64,000 bases of DNA, taken from positions 2,576,001-2,640,000 of the forward strand of contig NZ_AP025627.1 of the NCBI RefSeq assembly GCF_022846435.1. The letters run 5' to 3'. The DNA is from Parageobacillus sp. KH3-4 (GTDB lineage Bacteria > Bacillota > Bacilli > Bacillales > Anoxybacillaceae). Below the pieces are notes generated by a model that was given only the letters and a program-made list of their open reading frames with translations, had not been told where the DNA came from and made no database searches. The position numbers were made by a program, and so were the translations under genes. Positions 17,692-29,596 of the stretch are shown one piece after another (the first letter of the stretch is position 1; each line of letters begins with the position of its first letter).

Positions 17692-17840
17692 TGGGAAAAC
17701 GAGATTCTCGCTTCACTGTATTCATCAAGTTCCTAACGAGCCAGCCGCGAATGACCGATCGATTGTGGATCGCGCCAGTCAGCCCGCCGCGCTTCCTATG
17801 GCAAACATTCCGGCGACCATTCAAACGAAGCTGGCCAAGT
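17692..17840. other. Non-coding spacer between polC and the rimP promoter
   Basis: These 149 bases carry no gene I can support. They hold a short CGAG/CTCG hairpin near 17700 followed by TTTTCCC on the minus strand, which might be a weak polC terminator. A GC-rich stretch at 17740-17800 forms only poor stems by eye. Together with the leader this is the only gene-free stretch longer than 300 bases in the window. Confidence 0.5.
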
Positions 17841-20800
17841 TTAAAATAAGGAAAGCTGGTTATGATCCGGCAACGAATCAAGGCAGCCGCGGCTTTCCAA
17901 ATATTCGATGAGCGTCTTTGACAGTTTTCCGCGTTGCTGCAAATCTTCTTTTGATAAAAATTCCCCTTCTTCGCGGGCGCGCACGATGTTGAGCGCCACG
18001 TTCGTCCCAAGGCCTGGGATCGCATTGAACGGCGGAATAAGCGAATTGCCGTCAATGACAAATTCGGTTGCCTGTGAACGGTAAAGATCGATGTTTTTAA
18101 ACGAGAAGCCGCGTTCGCACATTTCTAAAGCAACTTCTAATACCGTCAATAAGCTTTTTTCTTTTGCCGTCGCGTTTAATCCTTTCGCGTTAATTTCTTC
18201 AATGCGTTTGCGAATCGCCGCAGAGCCTTTAATCATCGCATCCAAATCAAAATCTTCCGCGCGCACTGTAAAGTAAGTGGCATAGTACAAAAGCGGATGG
18301 TGCACTTTAAAGTAAGCGATGCGGACCGCCATTAACACGTACGCGGTAGCGTGCGCTTTCGGGAACATATATTTAATCTTTTTGCATGATTCAATATACC
18401 ATTCTGGCACATTATGCTTGCGCATCTCTTCTTCAAATTCCGGCGTCAGCCCTTTTCCTTTCCGCACCGATTCCATAATTTTAAACGCAAGCGACGGCTC
18501 GAGTCCGCGATAAATCAAATAAACCATAATATCATCGCGGCAGCCGATCACTTCCGACAGCGTGCATGTGCCGTTTTGAATCAATTCTTGGGCGTTTCCA
18601 AGCCAGACATCCGTTCCGTGGGAAAGGCCGGAAATTTGCACGAGCTCGGAAAATGTTTTCGGCCTCGTTTCCTCAAGCATCTGACGGACAAAGCGCGTGC
18701 CGAACTCTGGAATGCCGAGCGTGCCGACATTGCACATAATTTGTTCCGGCGTAACGCCAAGCGATTCGGTGCTGCTGAAAATTTTCATCACTTCCGGATC
18801 GTCTGTTGGAATCGTTTTTGGATCGATGCCGCTTAAATCTTGAAGCATGCGGATGACTGTCGGATCGTCGTGCCCAAGAATATCGAGCTTCAAGAGATTG
18901 TCATGAATCGAATGGAAATCAAAGTGCGTCGTGCGCCATTCGGAACTCGTATCGTCTGCTGGATATTGAATTGGCGTAAAATCGTAAATGTCCATATAAT
19001 CTGGAACGACGATGATGCCGCCTGGATGCTGCCCTGTCGTCCGCTTTACTCCGGTGCATCCCGCGGCGAGACGGTCGATTTCCGCACTGCGCAGCTGCAA
19101 ATTCAAATCGCTTGCATATCCTTTGACAAAACCGTACGCCGTTTTATCGGCGACAGTGCCAATCGTTCCTGCGCGGTATACGTTATCTTCCCCGAACAAT
19201 ACTTTCGTGTAGTTATGGGCGCGCGGCTGATATTCGCCGGAGAAGTTTAAATCGATATCCGGAACTTTATCCCCTTTAAAGCCAAGGAATGTTTCAAACG
19301 GGATATCGTGCCCGTCTTTTTTATATTTGGTGCCGCATTTTGGACAATTTTTATCCGGTAAGTCAAATCCGGAACCGACCGAACCGTCATTGAAAAATTC
19401 TGAGTGCTTGCAGTTCGGGCAGACGTAGTGCGGCGGCAGCGGGTTGACCTCGGTAATTTCCGTCATCGTCGCGACAAACGAAGAACCGACCGAGCCGCGC
19501 GAACCGACAAGGTAGCCGTCATCGAGCGATTTTTTGACGAGCTTGTGAGAAATTAAGTAAATGACGGCAAAACCGTGTCCGATGATGCTTTTTAATTCTT
19601 TTTCCAAGCGCTGCTCGACAATTTCCGGCAGCGGATCGCCATAAATTTCTTTGGCACGGCGGTAGCTCATTTCGCGAATTTCCTCTTCCGCCCCTTCGAT
19701 GCGCGGCGTATACAGCTTGTCTTTAATCGGTCTCACTTCATCGATGAGACCAGCGATTTTTTGCGTATTCGTCACGACGATTTCTTTTGCTTTTTCTTCT
19801 CCTAGAAAGGAGAAACATTCGAGCATTTCGTCGGTCGTCCGAAAATAGACGTCCGGAAGCTCATAACGGTTGAGCGGATTGGCCCCGCCTTGGGAATGGA
19901 TCAAAATTTTTCGGTAAATTTTATCTTCTCGATTTAAATAATGCACATTTCCGGTCGCAACGACGGGAATGTTTAATTTTTCTCCGAGCATGACGATCTT
20001 TTGGATAATTTCCTTGATCATATTTTCATCTTTGACATAGTCCATTTCAATCAACGGTTTGTATACTTCCGGAGGATGTACTTCGAGAAAATCGTAAAAT
20101 TTCGCGATTTCTTCGACTTCTTCCGGCGCTTTTTGAATCATATTGTCAAATACTTCGCCTTTATCGCAGCCGGAACCGACTAAAATGCCTTCACGGTGTT
20201 GCTGCAGCACCGAGCGGGGAATGCGCGGAACCCGGTAAAAATATTTCACGTGCGATAAAGAAACAAGTTTGAACAAGTTTTTTAGACCAATGTCATTTTG
20301 CGCAAGCAGCGTCACATGGAACGGACGGGAGCGCTGGTACGACACTTCTTCCTTCGAACGTTTGTTTAATTCATCATGATATAAAATTCCTCGTTCCTGC
20401 GCGTCTTTTAACAGCCGCATAAGCAAATATCCGGTTGCTTCCGCATCGTAAATCGCCCGGTGATGCTGCGTCAATTCAATGTCGAACTTTTTACAAAGCG
20501 TGTTTAAGCGGTGATTTTTCAAGTCCGGATATAAAAACCGCGCCAATTCAAGCGTATCGATAACCGGATTCGTCACTTTGCCAAGGCCGATTTTCGTAAA
20601 ACCGACATTTAAAAAACCGATGTCAAAACTAGCGTTATGCGCGACAAGGACGCTGTCGCCAATCCAATCGTAAAACTGGCGCAGCACTTCTTCCACATCT
20701 GGAGCATCTTTCAGCATGTCATCGGTAATTCCTGTCAACTCAATCGTTGTCATCGATAACGGATGATGTGGGTTGGCAAACGATGTAAACCGGTCGATAA

Positions 20801-22151
20801 TTTCTCCGTCCTTTACTTTCACTGCAGCAAGCTCAATAATCGTATTATACACTGCCGACAGTCCGGTCGTTTCCACGTCAAAAACGACGTACGTGTCTTC
20901 GGCAAGCAAACGATGCGCTTCGTTGTAGGCGATCGGCACGCCATCGTCGACAATGTTTGCTTCCACGCCGTACAATACTTTCATCCCGTATTTTTTTGCA
21001 GCGCTGTACGCTTCCGGAAACGACTGCACGACAGCATGGTCCGTAACAGCAATCGCTGGATGGCCCCATTTTTTCGCCTGTTCAATGAGCTTTGTAACGG
21101 ACGTGACCGCGTCCATTTGGCTCATCTGTGTATGCAAATGAAGTTCCACCCGTTTTTCCCCTTCTGGAGCGGTATCTTGCCGTTCTTTCGCTTTCACCTC
21201 ATTAATGTCATTGGCGATTAGCACAAGGTCGCGGACAAACGTATCGTTTTGCACGCTTCCTCTTACTTTCACCCACATCCCTTTTTTTACATTCGCCATC
21301 AGCTCGGCATCTTCTTTATCGCGCGAAAACATTTTCACTAAAATCGAGTTTGTGTAATCGGTAATTTTTAGCGTTAATAACGTCCGCCCGCTTTTTAATT
21401 CTTTTGCCTCAGCATCAAACACATATCCTTGCACGACGACGCGCCGTTCTTCTTCAACGATGCTGTCAAGCGTACGGACTTCCTCGTCCTCTTTAATCGG
21501 ATAGCCGATAATGAGCGGTCCCGCCGGCTCATCTGCCGCCGGCTCTGCTTCCGTTTCTTTCGTCGTCATCTCCGTTAGCACCGCTAAAGCGCGTTCGGCG
21601 TCTTCTTGCTGCTTTTGCGCTAAAAATTGCGCAAAATCTTTTTCCGACTGCTTGACTTCTGTTTCCAGCTGCAAAAGCGGAAAACCGAACGACTGATACA
21701 CTTCAGCCACTTTTTTGGCAAAACGACGCTTCACCGCCATTGCTTCTGCCTCATTGTGGGCGATCACATACAGTTTATTTCCTTTTACGCTCGGAACTTG
21801 CTCATGAAGCAGCGATAAAAGCGGGGAAGCTCCTTCTTGCAGCTCTTGCAAACAGTGCGTCCAATAATCACGGACATCCGATTCTGTAAAATGCGAATCC
21901 ATTGCTTGAATGGTGTATTTCACGTTTGCGATATGATGAAACGCATGAACAAGCTTTTGCGTAAACAGCTGATAAACGCGGTAAGGCAAAATTTTCGGCA
22001 GCAAGAAATAAAAATGCCAACATTTTTTCTCTTTTTCAATGACAAGTTTTTGAATGCCAGCTTCCAAGAAATACGGAACAAATTCGTCTGACGTCAATTC
22101 AAGCTGCTGCAACAACACTTGAAATCGCTCTTTTTGCTCATTTGTTAACAT
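17841..22151 (-). CDS. polC: DNA polymerase III alpha subunit, PolC type
   Basis: This 1436-residue replicative polymerase of Gram-positive bacteria has an N-terminal domain, an OB fold (near 240-320), a split PHP domain ([16 protein letters not shown]), an inserted DEDD 3'-5' exonuclease (FDVETTGL near 415) and the C-family polymerase core. A four-cysteine zinc element (CPNCKH and CPKCGTKY) lies in the later PHP/palm region, as in the thermophile PolC structure. I start at the ATG giving [10 protein letters not shown], with AAAGGA 8 bases upstream; an in-frame TTG 8 codons earlier is less likely. Confidence 0.98.
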   Translation of the reverse strand: MLTNEQKERFQVLLQQLELTSDEFVPYFLEAGIQKLVIEKEKKCWHFYFLLPKILPYRVYQLFTQKLVHAFHHIANVKYTIQAMDSHFTESDVRDYWTHCLQELQEGASPLLSLLHEQVPSVKGNKLYVIAHNEAEAMAVKRRFAKKVAEVYQSFGFPLLQLETEVKQSEKDFAQFLAQKQQEDAERALAVLTEMTTKETEAEPAADEPAGPLIIGYPIKEDEEVRTLDSIVEEERRVVVQGYVFDAEAKELKSGRTLLTLKITDYTNSILVKMFSRDKEDAELMANVKKGMWVKVRGSVQNDTFVRDLVLIANDINEVKAKERQDTAPEGEKRVELHLHTQMSQMDAVTSVTKLIEQAKKWGHPAIAVTDHAVVQSFPEAYSAAKKYGMKVLYGVEANIVDDGVPIAYNEAHRLLAEDTYVVFDVETTGLSAVYNTIIELAAVKVKDGEIIDRFTSFANPHHPLSMTTIELTGITDDMLKDAPDVEEVLRQFYDWIGDSVLVAHNASFDIGFLNVGFTKIGLGKVTNPVIDTLELARFLYPDLKNHRLNTLCKKFDIELTQHHRAIYDAEATGYLLMRLLKDAQERGILYHDELNKRSKEEVSYQRSRPFHVTLLAQNDIGLKNLFKLVSLSHVKYFYRVPRIPRSVLQQHREGILVGSGCDKGEVFDNMIQKAPEEVEEIAKFYDFLEVHPPEVYKPLIEMDYVKDENMIKEIIQKIVMLGEKLNIPVVATGNVHYLNREDKIYRKILIHSQGGANPLNRYELPDVYFRTTDEMLECFSFLGEEKAKEIVVTNTQKIAGLIDEVRPIKDKLYTPRIEGAEEEIREMSYRRAKEIYGDPLPEIVEQRLEKELKSIIGHGFAVIYLISHKLVKKSLDDGYLVGSRGSVGSSFVATMTEITEVNPLPPHYVCPNCKHSEFFNDGSVGSGFDLPDKNCPKCGTKYKKDGHDIPFETFLGFKGDKVPDIDLNFSGEYQPRAHNYTKVLFGEDNVYRAGTIGTVADKTAYGFVKGYASDLNLQLRSAEIDRLAAGCTGVKRTTGQHPGGIIVVPDYMDIYDFTPIQYPADDTSSEWRTTHFDFHSIHDNLLKLDILGHDDPTVIRMLQDLSGIDPKTIPTDDPEVMKIFSSTESLGVTPEQIMCNVGTLGIPEFGTRFVRQMLEETRPKTFSELVQISGLSHGTDVWLGNAQELIQNGTCTLSEVIGCRDDIMVYLIYRGLEPSLAFKIMESVRKGKGLTPEFEEEMRKHNVPEWYIESCKKIKYMFPKAHATAYVLMAVRIAYFKVHHPLLYYATYFTVRAEDFDLDAMIKGSAAIRKRIEEINAKGLNATAKEKSLLTVLEVALEMCERGFSFKNIDLYRSQATEFVIDGNSLIPPFNAIPGLGTNVALNIVRAREEGEFLSKEDLQQRGKLSKTLIEYLESRGCLDSLPDHNQLSLF

Positions 22152-22206
22152 GACGTCGATCCTTTCCCCTCTCAAAATGATACATACTTAACTACATAAT
22201 AACAGA

Positions 22207-22253
22207 AGGGCTGTCTGAAAAGTAACATTTCTACTTTTCGTCAGCACAGCCCT
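22207..22253. repeat. Long imperfect inverted repeat between proS and polC
   Basis: AGGGCTGTCTGAAAAGTA and a complementary arm with a few mismatched bases (TACTTTTC, GTC, AGCACAGCCCT) flank a 7-base loop. On the minus strand it follows proS but is followed by TTCTGTTATTAT, only weakly T-rich. It could be the proS terminator or a small repeat element. Its ends resemble the GGGCTGTC-type termini seen in some Bacillaceae repeats, which is a recollection and not a search result. Confidence 0.5.
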
Positions 22254-22269
22254 GAAAAAATTCCGTAAT

Positions 22270-23973
22270 TTATTGTTGTAAAAGGCGTTGAATCGTGTCA
22301 ATCAGTTCATGGACAGGCACTTCCATTGATTCGCCTGTTTGGCGCACTTTTACTTCTACAATTCCTTCACTAGCGCGCTTCCCGACTGTCACCCGAACCG
22401 GGATCCCGATTAAATCGCTATCAGCAAATTTGACGCCGGCGCGCTCCGGACGATCATCATACAATACTTCAAAGCCGGCTTGTCCCAATTTTTCATACCA
22501 CTCGTCGGCGAGCTGGCGCTGCTCTTCATTTTTTGCATTCGCCGTAATAAGGTGGACGTGGAACGGAGCAACCGCCGCTGGCCAGACGAGACCGTTTTCG
22601 TCAGCAAACTGCTCGGCAATCGCCGCGACTAGCCGCGAAACGCCGATTCCATAGCAGCCCATGATCATCGTTTGCGAACGTCCATTTTCATCCAAATAAG
22701 TTGCGTTCAACGCTTCGCTGTAACGCGTGCCCAATTTAAACACGTGGCCAACTTCAATGCCACGGGCAAAGCGGATCGTGCCTTTTCCATCCGGAGACGG
22801 ATCTCCTTCTTGAATAAAACGTAAATCAGCATATTCAGAAACGGTAAAATCGCGCTCTGGATTGACGCCAATATAATGATAGCCTTCCTCATTCGCTCCG
22901 CATACGCCATTAACGATCGCTTTTACCGCATGATCGGCAACGACAGTGACGGATTCGCCAACGCCAATTGGACCGAGCGAACCGACTTCACAGTTCATTA
23001 CTTGCTTCGTTTCTTCCGGCGACGCAAGCTCGACGATGGCTGCGTCAAACAAGTTTTTCACTTTTACGTCGTTTGCCTCATGGTCGCCGCGGACGAGCAC
23101 AAGCACGTAACGGTCATCGACTTTAAAAAGCAATGACTTGATGCATTTTTCCGGAGCCACCTGCAAATACGAAGCTACTTCCTCGATTGTTTTTTGCCCC
23201 GGTGTATGCACTTTTTCTAGCTCGCGAAGCGGCTCATCGCTTTTCTCATATGTGGTAATAACAGGTGCCATTTCAATGTTTGCCGCATAATCGGAAGCGT
23301 CAGAATAAGCGATCGTATCTTCGCCAATTTCTGACAAAACCATAAATTCATGCGTGTCTTTTCCGCCGATCGCTCCAGAATCTGCAATAACGGCACGGAA
23401 GTTTAAACCGCAGCGGCGGAAAATGTTCGAATACGCTTCATACATCTTATTGTACGTTTCATCTAAACTTTCCTGCGACGTATGGAACGAATACGCGTCT
23501 TTCATAATAAATTCGCGGCCGCGTAATAAACCGAAACGCGGGCGTTTTTCATCACGGAATTTCACTTGAATTTGATAAAGCGTAAGCGGCAAACGTTTAT
23601 ATGATTTCACTTCGTCGCGCACAAGCGCCGTAATCATTTCTTCATGCGTCGGTCCAAGCGCAAAATCGCGTTCATGACGGTCTTTCAAGCGCATCAGCTC
23701 AGGACCGTACGAATACCAGCGGCCGGATTGCTGCCATAATTCCGCTGGCTGCAGCGCCGGCATAAGCAATTCAATCGCTCCGGCGCGATTCATTTCTTCG
23801 CGAATAATCGTCTCCACTTTTTGTAATACGCGCTGTCCGAGCGGCAAAAACGTATATACGCCGCTTGCGCTTTGCCGGATAAACCCAGCGCGCAGCAACA
23901 GCTGGTGGCTTTTCACTTCCGCGTCTGCAGGCACTTCCCGCAGCGTTGGAATAAACGATTGGCTTTGTCTCAT
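22270..23973 (-). CDS. proS: Prolyl-tRNA synthetase (bacterial type with editing domain)
   Basis: This 567-residue class II synthetase charges tRNA-Pro. Motif 2 ([18 protein letters not shown]) is near 145 and the motif 3 segment [16 protein letters not shown] near 445. The long INS editing domain between motifs 2 and 3 (about 225-390, [11 protein letters not shown] and [12 protein letters not shown]) marks the bacterial form that clears mischarged alanine. An anticodon-binding domain ends the protein. It follows rseP closely, the conserved Bacillus order. Confidence 0.98.
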   Translation of the reverse strand: MRQSQSFIPTLREVPADAEVKSHQLLLRAGFIRQSASGVYTFLPLGQRVLQKVETIIREEMNRAGAIELLMPALQPAELWQQSGRWYSYGPELMRLKDRHERDFALGPTHEEMITALVRDEVKSYKRLPLTLYQIQVKFRDEKRPRFGLLRGREFIMKDAYSFHTSQESLDETYNKMYEAYSNIFRRCGLNFRAVIADSGAIGGKDTHEFMVLSEIGEDTIAYSDASDYAANIEMAPVITTYEKSDEPLRELEKVHTPGQKTIEEVASYLQVAPEKCIKSLLFKVDDRYVLVLVRGDHEANDVKVKNLFDAAIVELASPEETKQVMNCEVGSLGPIGVGESVTVVADHAVKAIVNGVCGANEEGYHYIGVNPERDFTVSEYADLRFIQEGDPSPDGKGTIRFARGIEVGHVFKLGTRYSEALNATYLDENGRSQTMIMGCYGIGVSRLVAAIAEQFADENGLVWPAAVAPFHVHLITANAKNEEQRQLADEWYEKLGQAGFEVLYDDRPERAGVKFADSDLIGIPVRVTVGKRASEGIVEVKVRQTGESMEVPVHELIDTIQRLLQQ

Positions 23974-24003
23974 TCTCTCGCACCTCTTTTTCTCTGTCTC
24001 TTT

Positions 24004-25263
24004 TTATAGGAAAAACTTTTGAATGTCATTCCATGTAACGACAAGCATTAATAACATTAAAAGGGCAAAACCGATAAAGTGCACGATTCCTTCTTTTTGC
24101 CGGTCAATCGGCTTTCCGCGCAGCGCTTCGATGGCGAAAAAGAGCAACCGTCCGCCATCAAGCGCAGGAAGCGGCAATAAGTTGACAATGCCAAGGTTAA
24201 TGCTTAAAATCGCTCCCCATTTCATTAAATAGTAAATACCCGATTGCGCCACTTTGCCAGTTGAAACAGCAATGCCAACAGGACCTGACAGCATATCGAG
24301 CTTAAATTGGCCAGTGACTAACTGTCCGAGACCGACAAGAATCTCTTTTGTCCAGTAGTACGTTTCAATAACTCCTTGTTTTAATGAGCCAAAAACCGAT
24401 TTTTCCATCGGCTCATACACACCGATGAGGCCGATCGTTTCTCCCTGCACTTTTTTCGCATCAGGTGTTACAGCAATATCCATCACTTTTCCATCCCGTT
24501 GTATTTTAAAAAGCAATTTTTCTTCCGGATGGGCGCGAATAATATCCACCACTTGCGTCCATGTCTTAACCGGTTCATTATCGATCGAAAGAACAATATC
24601 CCCTTGCTGAAGGCCAGCTTCCCGTGCCGCTCCTTCTTTTGTCAGCTCGCCGATAATCGGCTTGTCGACCGGATATCCTTGCAGCAATCCGATGAGCAAA
24701 AACACGACAAACGCCAGCACAAAATTCATAAGCGGCCCCGCCAAAATCGTCATCGTCCGCTGCCCTAGCGTTTTTGCGACAAATTGGCGATGGTATGGGG
24801 CAATTTGGATTTCTTGGTGATCGACGACAAAAAAGGCAGGCTCATTGACAGAAAAACGTTCAAGCCGGTCCTCATTTTGCTCGACATAACCAGTAACATA
24901 CATATGATGTTCCAAATCCGCTTGTTCAACTTCAATTATTTTCGCGTTTGGATAGTCGTCTTTATGGTTGACAATAATTTTATCAACGTTGCCGTTCTTG
25001 TCTAATACTAACCCAACGACTTGCCCCGGCTTGATTTCGATCATTTCCGGGTCTTCACCGGCCATGCGAACAAAACCGCCCAATGGAAGCAAACGAATCG
25101 TATATACGGTTTCGTTTTTCTTAAATGAAAATACTTTTGGGCCGAAGCCGATGGCAAATTCACGGCATAAAATCCCCGCGCGCTTAGCGAAAATCAAATG
25201 GCCAAGTTCATGGAAAAACACAAGCGCTCCAAAAATAACGATAAACGCAATGATCGGTTCCAA
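24004..25263 (-). CDS. rseP: Site-2 intramembrane zinc metalloprotease RseP/RasP
   Basis: This 419-residue multi-pass membrane protease cleaves anti-sigma factors and leftover signal peptides within the membrane. The zinc motif HELGH is in FFHELGHLIFAKRAG near residue 18. A PDZ domain lies near 200-280 (GLQQGDIVLSIDNEPV), and the second metal motif, LLPLPALDGGR, is near 370. I prefer the TTG giving (M)EPIIAFIVIF, because AAAGGTGG is spaced well for it. The in-frame GTG four codons earlier lies inside that signal. It sits between dxr and proS. Confidence 0.95.
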   Translation of the reverse strand: MEPIIAFIVIFGALVFFHELGHLIFAKRAGILCREFAIGFGPKVFSFKKNETVYTIRLLPLGGFVRMAGEDPEMIEIKPGQVVGLVLDKNGNVDKIIVNHKDDYPNAKIIEVEQADLEHHMYVTGYVEQNEDRLERFSVNEPAFFVVDHQEIQIAPYHRQFVAKTLGQRTMTILAGPLMNFVLAFVVFLLIGLLQGYPVDKPIIGELTKEGAAREAGLQQGDIVLSIDNEPVKTWTQVVDIIRAHPEEKLLFKIQRDGKVMDIAVTPDAKKVQGETIGLIGVYEPMEKSVFGSLKQGVIETYYWTKEILVGLGQLVTGQFKLDMLSGPVGIAVSTGKVAQSGIYYLMKWGAILSINLGIVNLLPLPALDGGRLLFFAIEALRGKPIDRQKEGIVHFIGFALLMLLMLVVTWNDIQKFFL

Positions 25264-25281
25264 TGTTTCAACCACCTTTTT

Positions 25282-26427
25282 TCATAGTAGTGACCGGACG
25301 TACTGACGCGTCTCCGCATCAATTTCGCGAATCTCTTCCAGTGACGGCTCTTTGACAAGCTTATGACGCTCCAACGCGCGTTCAATATATTCTTCAATAG
25401 CAAGAAATGCAATGCGGCCTTGCAAGAAAGCGGCAACCGCTTCTTCATTTGCAGCGTTTAACACCGTTGGTAGCGATCCGCCTGCCTTCCCTGCTTCATA
25501 TGCGAATCGCAAGCAGCGATAACGGTCAAAATCCACCCGCTGAAAGTGTAATGTACTAATTTCTGCTAAGTCAAGCGGTTTGGCTTTTATAAGCGGTAAG
25601 CGCTCAGGGTATGTTAAAGCGTATTGAATCGGCACGTGCATATCCGGCATTCCGAGTTGGGCGATCATGCTTGTGTCGCGGAACTGAACGAGCGAATGAA
25701 TGATGCTTTCGCGATGCAATAACACGTCAATTTGCTCATATGGCAGCTCGAAAAGCCAATGCGCTTCAATCACTTCCAATCCTTTGTTCATCATCGTCGC
25801 CGAATCAATCGTAATTTTTGACCCCATCGACCAGTTCGGATGGCGCAGCGCTTCTTCCACCGTGACATTTTTTAATTCTTCCCTCGTTTTGTCGCGAAAA
25901 CTGCCGCCAGACGCTGTTAAAATAATTTTTTCCACATTTTTCTTTTTTTCTCCTTGTAAACATTGAAAAATTGCCGAATGTTCGCTGTCCACCGGCAGCA
26001 ACGCAACGCCGTGTTTTTTGGCAGCTGCTGTTACAATATGCCCTGCTGTCACAAGCGTTTCTTTGTTTGCTAGCGCAATCGTTTTACCAGCCTCAATCGC
26101 TCGTAACGTCGGAACAAGTCCAACGCTTCCGACGACGGCTGTCACAACAATGTCCGTTTCTGGAAAAACGGCTGCTTCCGTTAAACCATCTTCACCATAA
26201 ACGATCTTTACTTTTCCCGCGTATTCGCTGCGAAGCTTATCATACGCGTCTGCATCGGCGACAGCGACAAGCCGGGGAGCAAATTCTTCAATAATCGCTC
26301 GTGCCATGTCCACATTTTTTCCAATCGATATTGCCGTTAATTGAAATTGATCTGGATGCAAACGAACGATATCCAACGTCTGAGTGCCAATGGAACCGCT
26401 GGCTCCTAATATACTAATATATTTCAA
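25282..26427 (-). CDS. dxr: 1-deoxy-D-xylulose 5-phosphate reductoisomerase
   Basis: This 381-residue NADPH enzyme makes methylerythritol 4-phosphate in the non-mevalonate isoprenoid pathway. The [12 protein letters not shown] cofactor loop is near residue 8, the acidic metal site is in PVDSEHSA, and the SGGSFRD and [10 protein letters not shown] segments are typical. I prefer the TTG giving (M)[10 protein letters not shown], which matches the usual short N-terminus. The in-frame GTG three codons earlier is also possible. It lies between cdsA and rseP, and its isoprenoid product line feeds uppS upstream. Confidence 0.95.
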   Translation of the reverse strand: MKYISILGASGSIGTQTLDIVRLHPDQFQLTAISIGKNVDMARAIIEEFAPRLVAVADADAYDKLRSEYAGKVKIVYGEDGLTEAAVFPETDIVVTAVVGSVGLVPTLRAIEAGKTIALANKETLVTAGHIVTAAAKKHGVALLPVDSEHSAIFQCLQGEKKKNVEKIILTASGGSFRDKTREELKNVTVEEALRHPNWSMGSKITIDSATMMNKGLEVIEAHWLFELPYEQIDVLLHRESIIHSLVQFRDTSMIAQLGMPDMHVPIQYALTYPERLPLIKAKPLDLAEISTLHFQRVDFDRYRCLRFAYEAGKAGGSLPTVLNAANEEAVAAFLQGRIAFLAIEEYIERALERHKLVKEPSLEEIREIDAETRQYVRSLL

Positions 26428-26447
26428 TCCCTTCACTCCTAACTCCC

Positions 26448-27242
26448 TTATAACACGACATTCATGAAAACAGCTAAAATCGGCGCAATGAACAATAAGC
26501 TATCAAAGCGGTCTAAAATGCCGCCATGCCCCGGCAAAATATTTCCGGAATCTTTGACGCCATAATGCCGCTTAAATGCGGACTCGACTAAATCTCCCAA
26601 CTGCCCAAACACGGAAAGAACGATCGTCATCGCAATGAGAATGCCGAAGCTGTCAAAAAGGTTTGTACACAGTTGGTACACAATAGCAACAACAACGGCG
26701 CAAACGATTCCGCCAATCGAGCCTTCCACCGTTTTGTTTGGGCTAATTTCCGGCCAAAGCTTGCGTTTTCCCCACGCCCGACCGATAAAATACGCCCCGA
26801 TATCTGTCGCCCAAATCGTAAATAAAGCATACACCATATACGCCAAGCCAATAAAGCGAATTTCCATAAAATAATAAAATCCAAAGCCAACGTAAAGAAT
26901 AGATAAAAACAGAAATCCCGCCTCATCGAATGTAAACGCGTTTTTCGTCACTACCGTATATACAAGCAGCAATAACGCGGCGAGTGCAAACCATTCGCTT
27001 TTCGTTATGTTTAAAGACTCGAACCGATGGGCATATGCGTTCGGAATCAGCAACACCCATAAAAGCAAAAAACTTATGATTCCTCCTGGCGAAAACGCGC
27101 GAAGACGTTTCATCCGCAATAATTCAAACAGCCCAATCGTTGCTAATATATATGTTACTATTATAAACGGAAATCCGCCAAAAATCACAATCGGCAAAAA
27201 CAACGCGGCGGCAATGAAGCCAGTAATCATTCGCTGTTTCAT
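26448..27242 (-). CDS. cdsA: Phosphatidate cytidylyltransferase
   Basis: This 264-residue multi-pass membrane enzyme makes CDP-diacylglycerol for phospholipid synthesis. The C-terminal signature is present ([12 protein letters not shown], then [18 protein letters not shown] and [14 protein letters not shown]). I start at [12 protein letters not shown], with GGAGGAG upstream. The longer in-frame reading extends 29 codons back into uppS and has no signal. It begins 5 bases past uppS. Confidence 0.96.
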   Translation of the reverse strand: MKQRMITGFIAAALFLPIVIFGGFPFIIVTYILATIGLFELLRMKRLRAFSPGGIISFLLLWVLLIPNAYAHRFESLNITKSEWFALAALLLLVYTVVTKNAFTFDEAGFLFLSILYVGFGFYYFMEIRFIGLAYMVYALFTIWATDIGAYFIGRAWGKRKLWPEISPNKTVEGSIGGIVCAVVVAIVYQLCTNLFDSFGILIAMTIVLSVFGQLGDLVESAFKRHYGVKDSGNILPGHGGILDRFDSLLFIAPILAVFMNVVL

Positions 27243-27247
27243 CTTAT

Positions 27248-28024
27248 TTAAACTCCTCCAAAACGGCGATTGCGTTTTTGAAATGCAGCAATCGCTTCTA
27301 ATAAATGTTGTTCCGTAAAATCCGGCCATAACACATCAGTGAACCAAAACTCTGTATAAGCAAGCTGCCATAACATAAAATTGCTTAAACGTATTTCTCC
27401 GCTTGTGCGGATAAGTAAATCCGGATCTGTTAAATCTTTTGTCATCAAATACGAAGACACTAACTCTTCCGTAATTTGTTCCGGAGATAAACGTCCGTTT
27501 TGAATTTCTTTGGCAATCTGCTGCACCGCATATGTAATTTCCGCGCGGCTGCCATAGTTTAAGGCAAAATTCAGAATCAATCCTGTATTGTCCTTTGTTT
27601 CATAAATTGCCTTCTCCACCGCCCGCCGTGTATGTTCAGGAAGCTGTTCGGTATTTCCAATCACGCGAACGTTCACATTTTCTTCAATTAATTCCGGAAG
27701 AAACGTCGTTAAAAATTGTTCAGGAAGCTTCATCAAATACTCTACTTCGCTTTTCGGCCGCTTCCAATTTTCTGTCGAAAACGCGTACAATGATAGTATT
27801 TTAATGCCAAGTTCGTTGGCAAAACGGGTAATTTTGCGAACGACTTGCATTCCTTCGTAATGGCCCGCTGCCCGAGGCAAGGCCCGCTTTTTTGCCCATC
27901 GCCCATTGCCATCCATAATGATGGCGACATGTTTTGGAATCGGATGTTGCAATATATCCTCTTTTGTGTAAACAAGAGAAAAGGATGATTCATCCTCTTT
28001 ATTTTTCCAAATTTTATTAAACAT
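27248..28024 (-). CDS. uppS: Undecaprenyl diphosphate synthase
   Basis: This 258-residue cis-prenyltransferase makes the C55 lipid carrier for cell-wall and teichoic-acid precursors. The catalytic aspartate is in IIMDGNGRWAKKR near residue 35, and the C-terminal RTSGEIRLSNFMLWQ and WPDF motifs are complete. GGAGG precedes the ATG. It begins a uppS-cdsA-dxr-rseP-proS run after the frr terminator. Confidence 0.97.
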   Translation of the reverse strand: MFNKIWKNKEDESSFSLVYTKEDILQHPIPKHVAIIMDGNGRWAKKRALPRAAGHYEGMQVVRKITRFANELGIKILSLYAFSTENWKRPKSEVEYLMKLPEQFLTTFLPELIEENVNVRVIGNTEQLPEHTRRAVEKAIYETKDNTGLILNFALNYGSRAEITYAVQQIAKEIQNGRLSPEQITEELVSSYLMTKDLTDPDLLIRTSGEIRLSNFMLWQLAYTEFWFTDVLWPDFTEQHLLEAIAAFQKRNRRFGGV

Positions 28025-28050
28025 ACTAGTCCTCCATATGATGATATTTT

Positions 28051-28056
28051 ATTATA
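28051..28056 (-). promoter_or_regulatory. Possible -10 element of uppS
   Basis: A consensus TATAAT lies 27 bases upstream of the uppS start and downstream of the frr terminator. No convincing -35 hexamer is found 17 bases above it, so this is a weak candidate. Confidence 0.35.
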
Positions 28057-28137
28057 ATGTACCATGTGACTAGCGATTTCTGGAACAAACTTTTTTTGCT
28101 TCATCCACTTTTCAGATTCATTGCCTTTCCATTATAG

Positions 28138-28171
28138 CAAAAAAACCCTCCATGAATATAGAGGGTCTTTC
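28138..28171 (-). terminator. Terminator of frr
   Basis: The stem ACCCTC with GAGGGT has a loop of about 10 bases and is followed on the minus strand by TTTTTTTGC. It lies a few bases past the frr stop codon and separates the tsf-pyrH-frr block from uppS. Confidence 0.85.
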
Positions 28172-28179
28172 CTGTTTCA

Positions 28180-28737
28180 TCACACTTCCATTACTTCTTT
28201 TTCTTTTTCTTTCGTAATCGTATCAATTTTTGCGATATGATTATCTGTGAGCTTTTGAATATCATCTATATAACCACGCAACTCATCTTCTGTAATTTCA
28301 CCATTTTTCTCCAGTTTCTTCAACTCATCATTCGCATCGCGGCGAATATTGCGCACAGCAACTTTCGCGTCTTCAGAATATTTTTTGACAAGCTTCACTA
28401 GCTCACGGCGACGTTCTTCCGTTAACGGCGGAATCGCAATGCGAATGACTGACCCGTCATTGGATGGTGTTAATCCTAAATCAGATGATAGAATTGCTTT
28501 TTCAATATCTTTGATAACCGATTTATCATACGGCTGAATGACAAGCAACCGCGCTTCCGGAGCGCTGATACTTGCCAGCTGGATAATTGGCGTTGGTGCG
28601 CCGTAATAATCCACCGTTATTTTTTCCAATAGACTCGGATTGGCTCTTCCCGCACGAATGGTTGCAAGTTCGCGAGTAAACGCCTGGACGGCTTTATCCA
28701 TTTTTTCCTTTGCAGTATTGATGATTTGCTGTACCAT
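28180..28737 (-). CDS. frr: Ribosome recycling factor
   Basis: This 185-residue factor, shaped like a tRNA, splits post-termination ribosomes with EF-G. Typical segments are [16 protein letters not shown] (near 26), the GAPTPI hinge, [18 protein letters not shown] and the C-terminal three-helix bundle. It starts two bases after pyrH and ends at a strong terminator. Confidence 0.98.
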   Translation of the reverse strand: MVQQIINTAKEKMDKAVQAFTRELATIRAGRANPSLLEKITVDYYGAPTPIIQLASISAPEARLLVIQPYDKSVIKDIEKAILSSDLGLTPSNDGSVIRIAIPPLTEERRRELVKLVKKYSEDAKVAVRNIRRDANDELKKLEKNGEITEDELRGYIDDIQKLTDNHIAKIDTITKEKEKEVMEV

Positions 28738-28739
28738 CG

Positions 28740-29483
<744 letters not shown>

Positions 29484-29555
29484 TTAGGAAAAGCGAAACG
29501 CAAAAAATGGCAAAAAACATCGCACCACTTTTGGAAAATCGTGATGCTATATTTT

Positions 29556-29587
29556 GAAAAATAGGGAACACGGTGTGTGTTCCCTAT
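29556..29587 (-). terminator. Terminator of tsf
   Basis: The perfect stem ATAGGGAACAC with GTGTTCCCTAT has a 5-base loop and is followed on the minus strand by TTTTTC. It lies directly after the tsf stop codon. Confidence 0.9.
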
Positions 29588-29596
29588 GGACTTCGC

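Noticed and set aside
17567-17911. Plus-strand frame across the polC-rimP spacer
   Set aside because: It crosses the rimP leader hairpins and the polC 3' end. There is no family resemblance and the operon signals on the other strand explain the region.
17633-18061. Minus-strand frame continuing past polC
   Set aside because: It overlaps the last 220 bases of polC in another frame and then the promoter of rimP. It is an out-of-frame shadow.
29520-29545. CodY box near pyrH
   Set aside because: TTTTGGAAAAT resembles half of the palindromic CodY motif but needs a deletion to align. Not supported.
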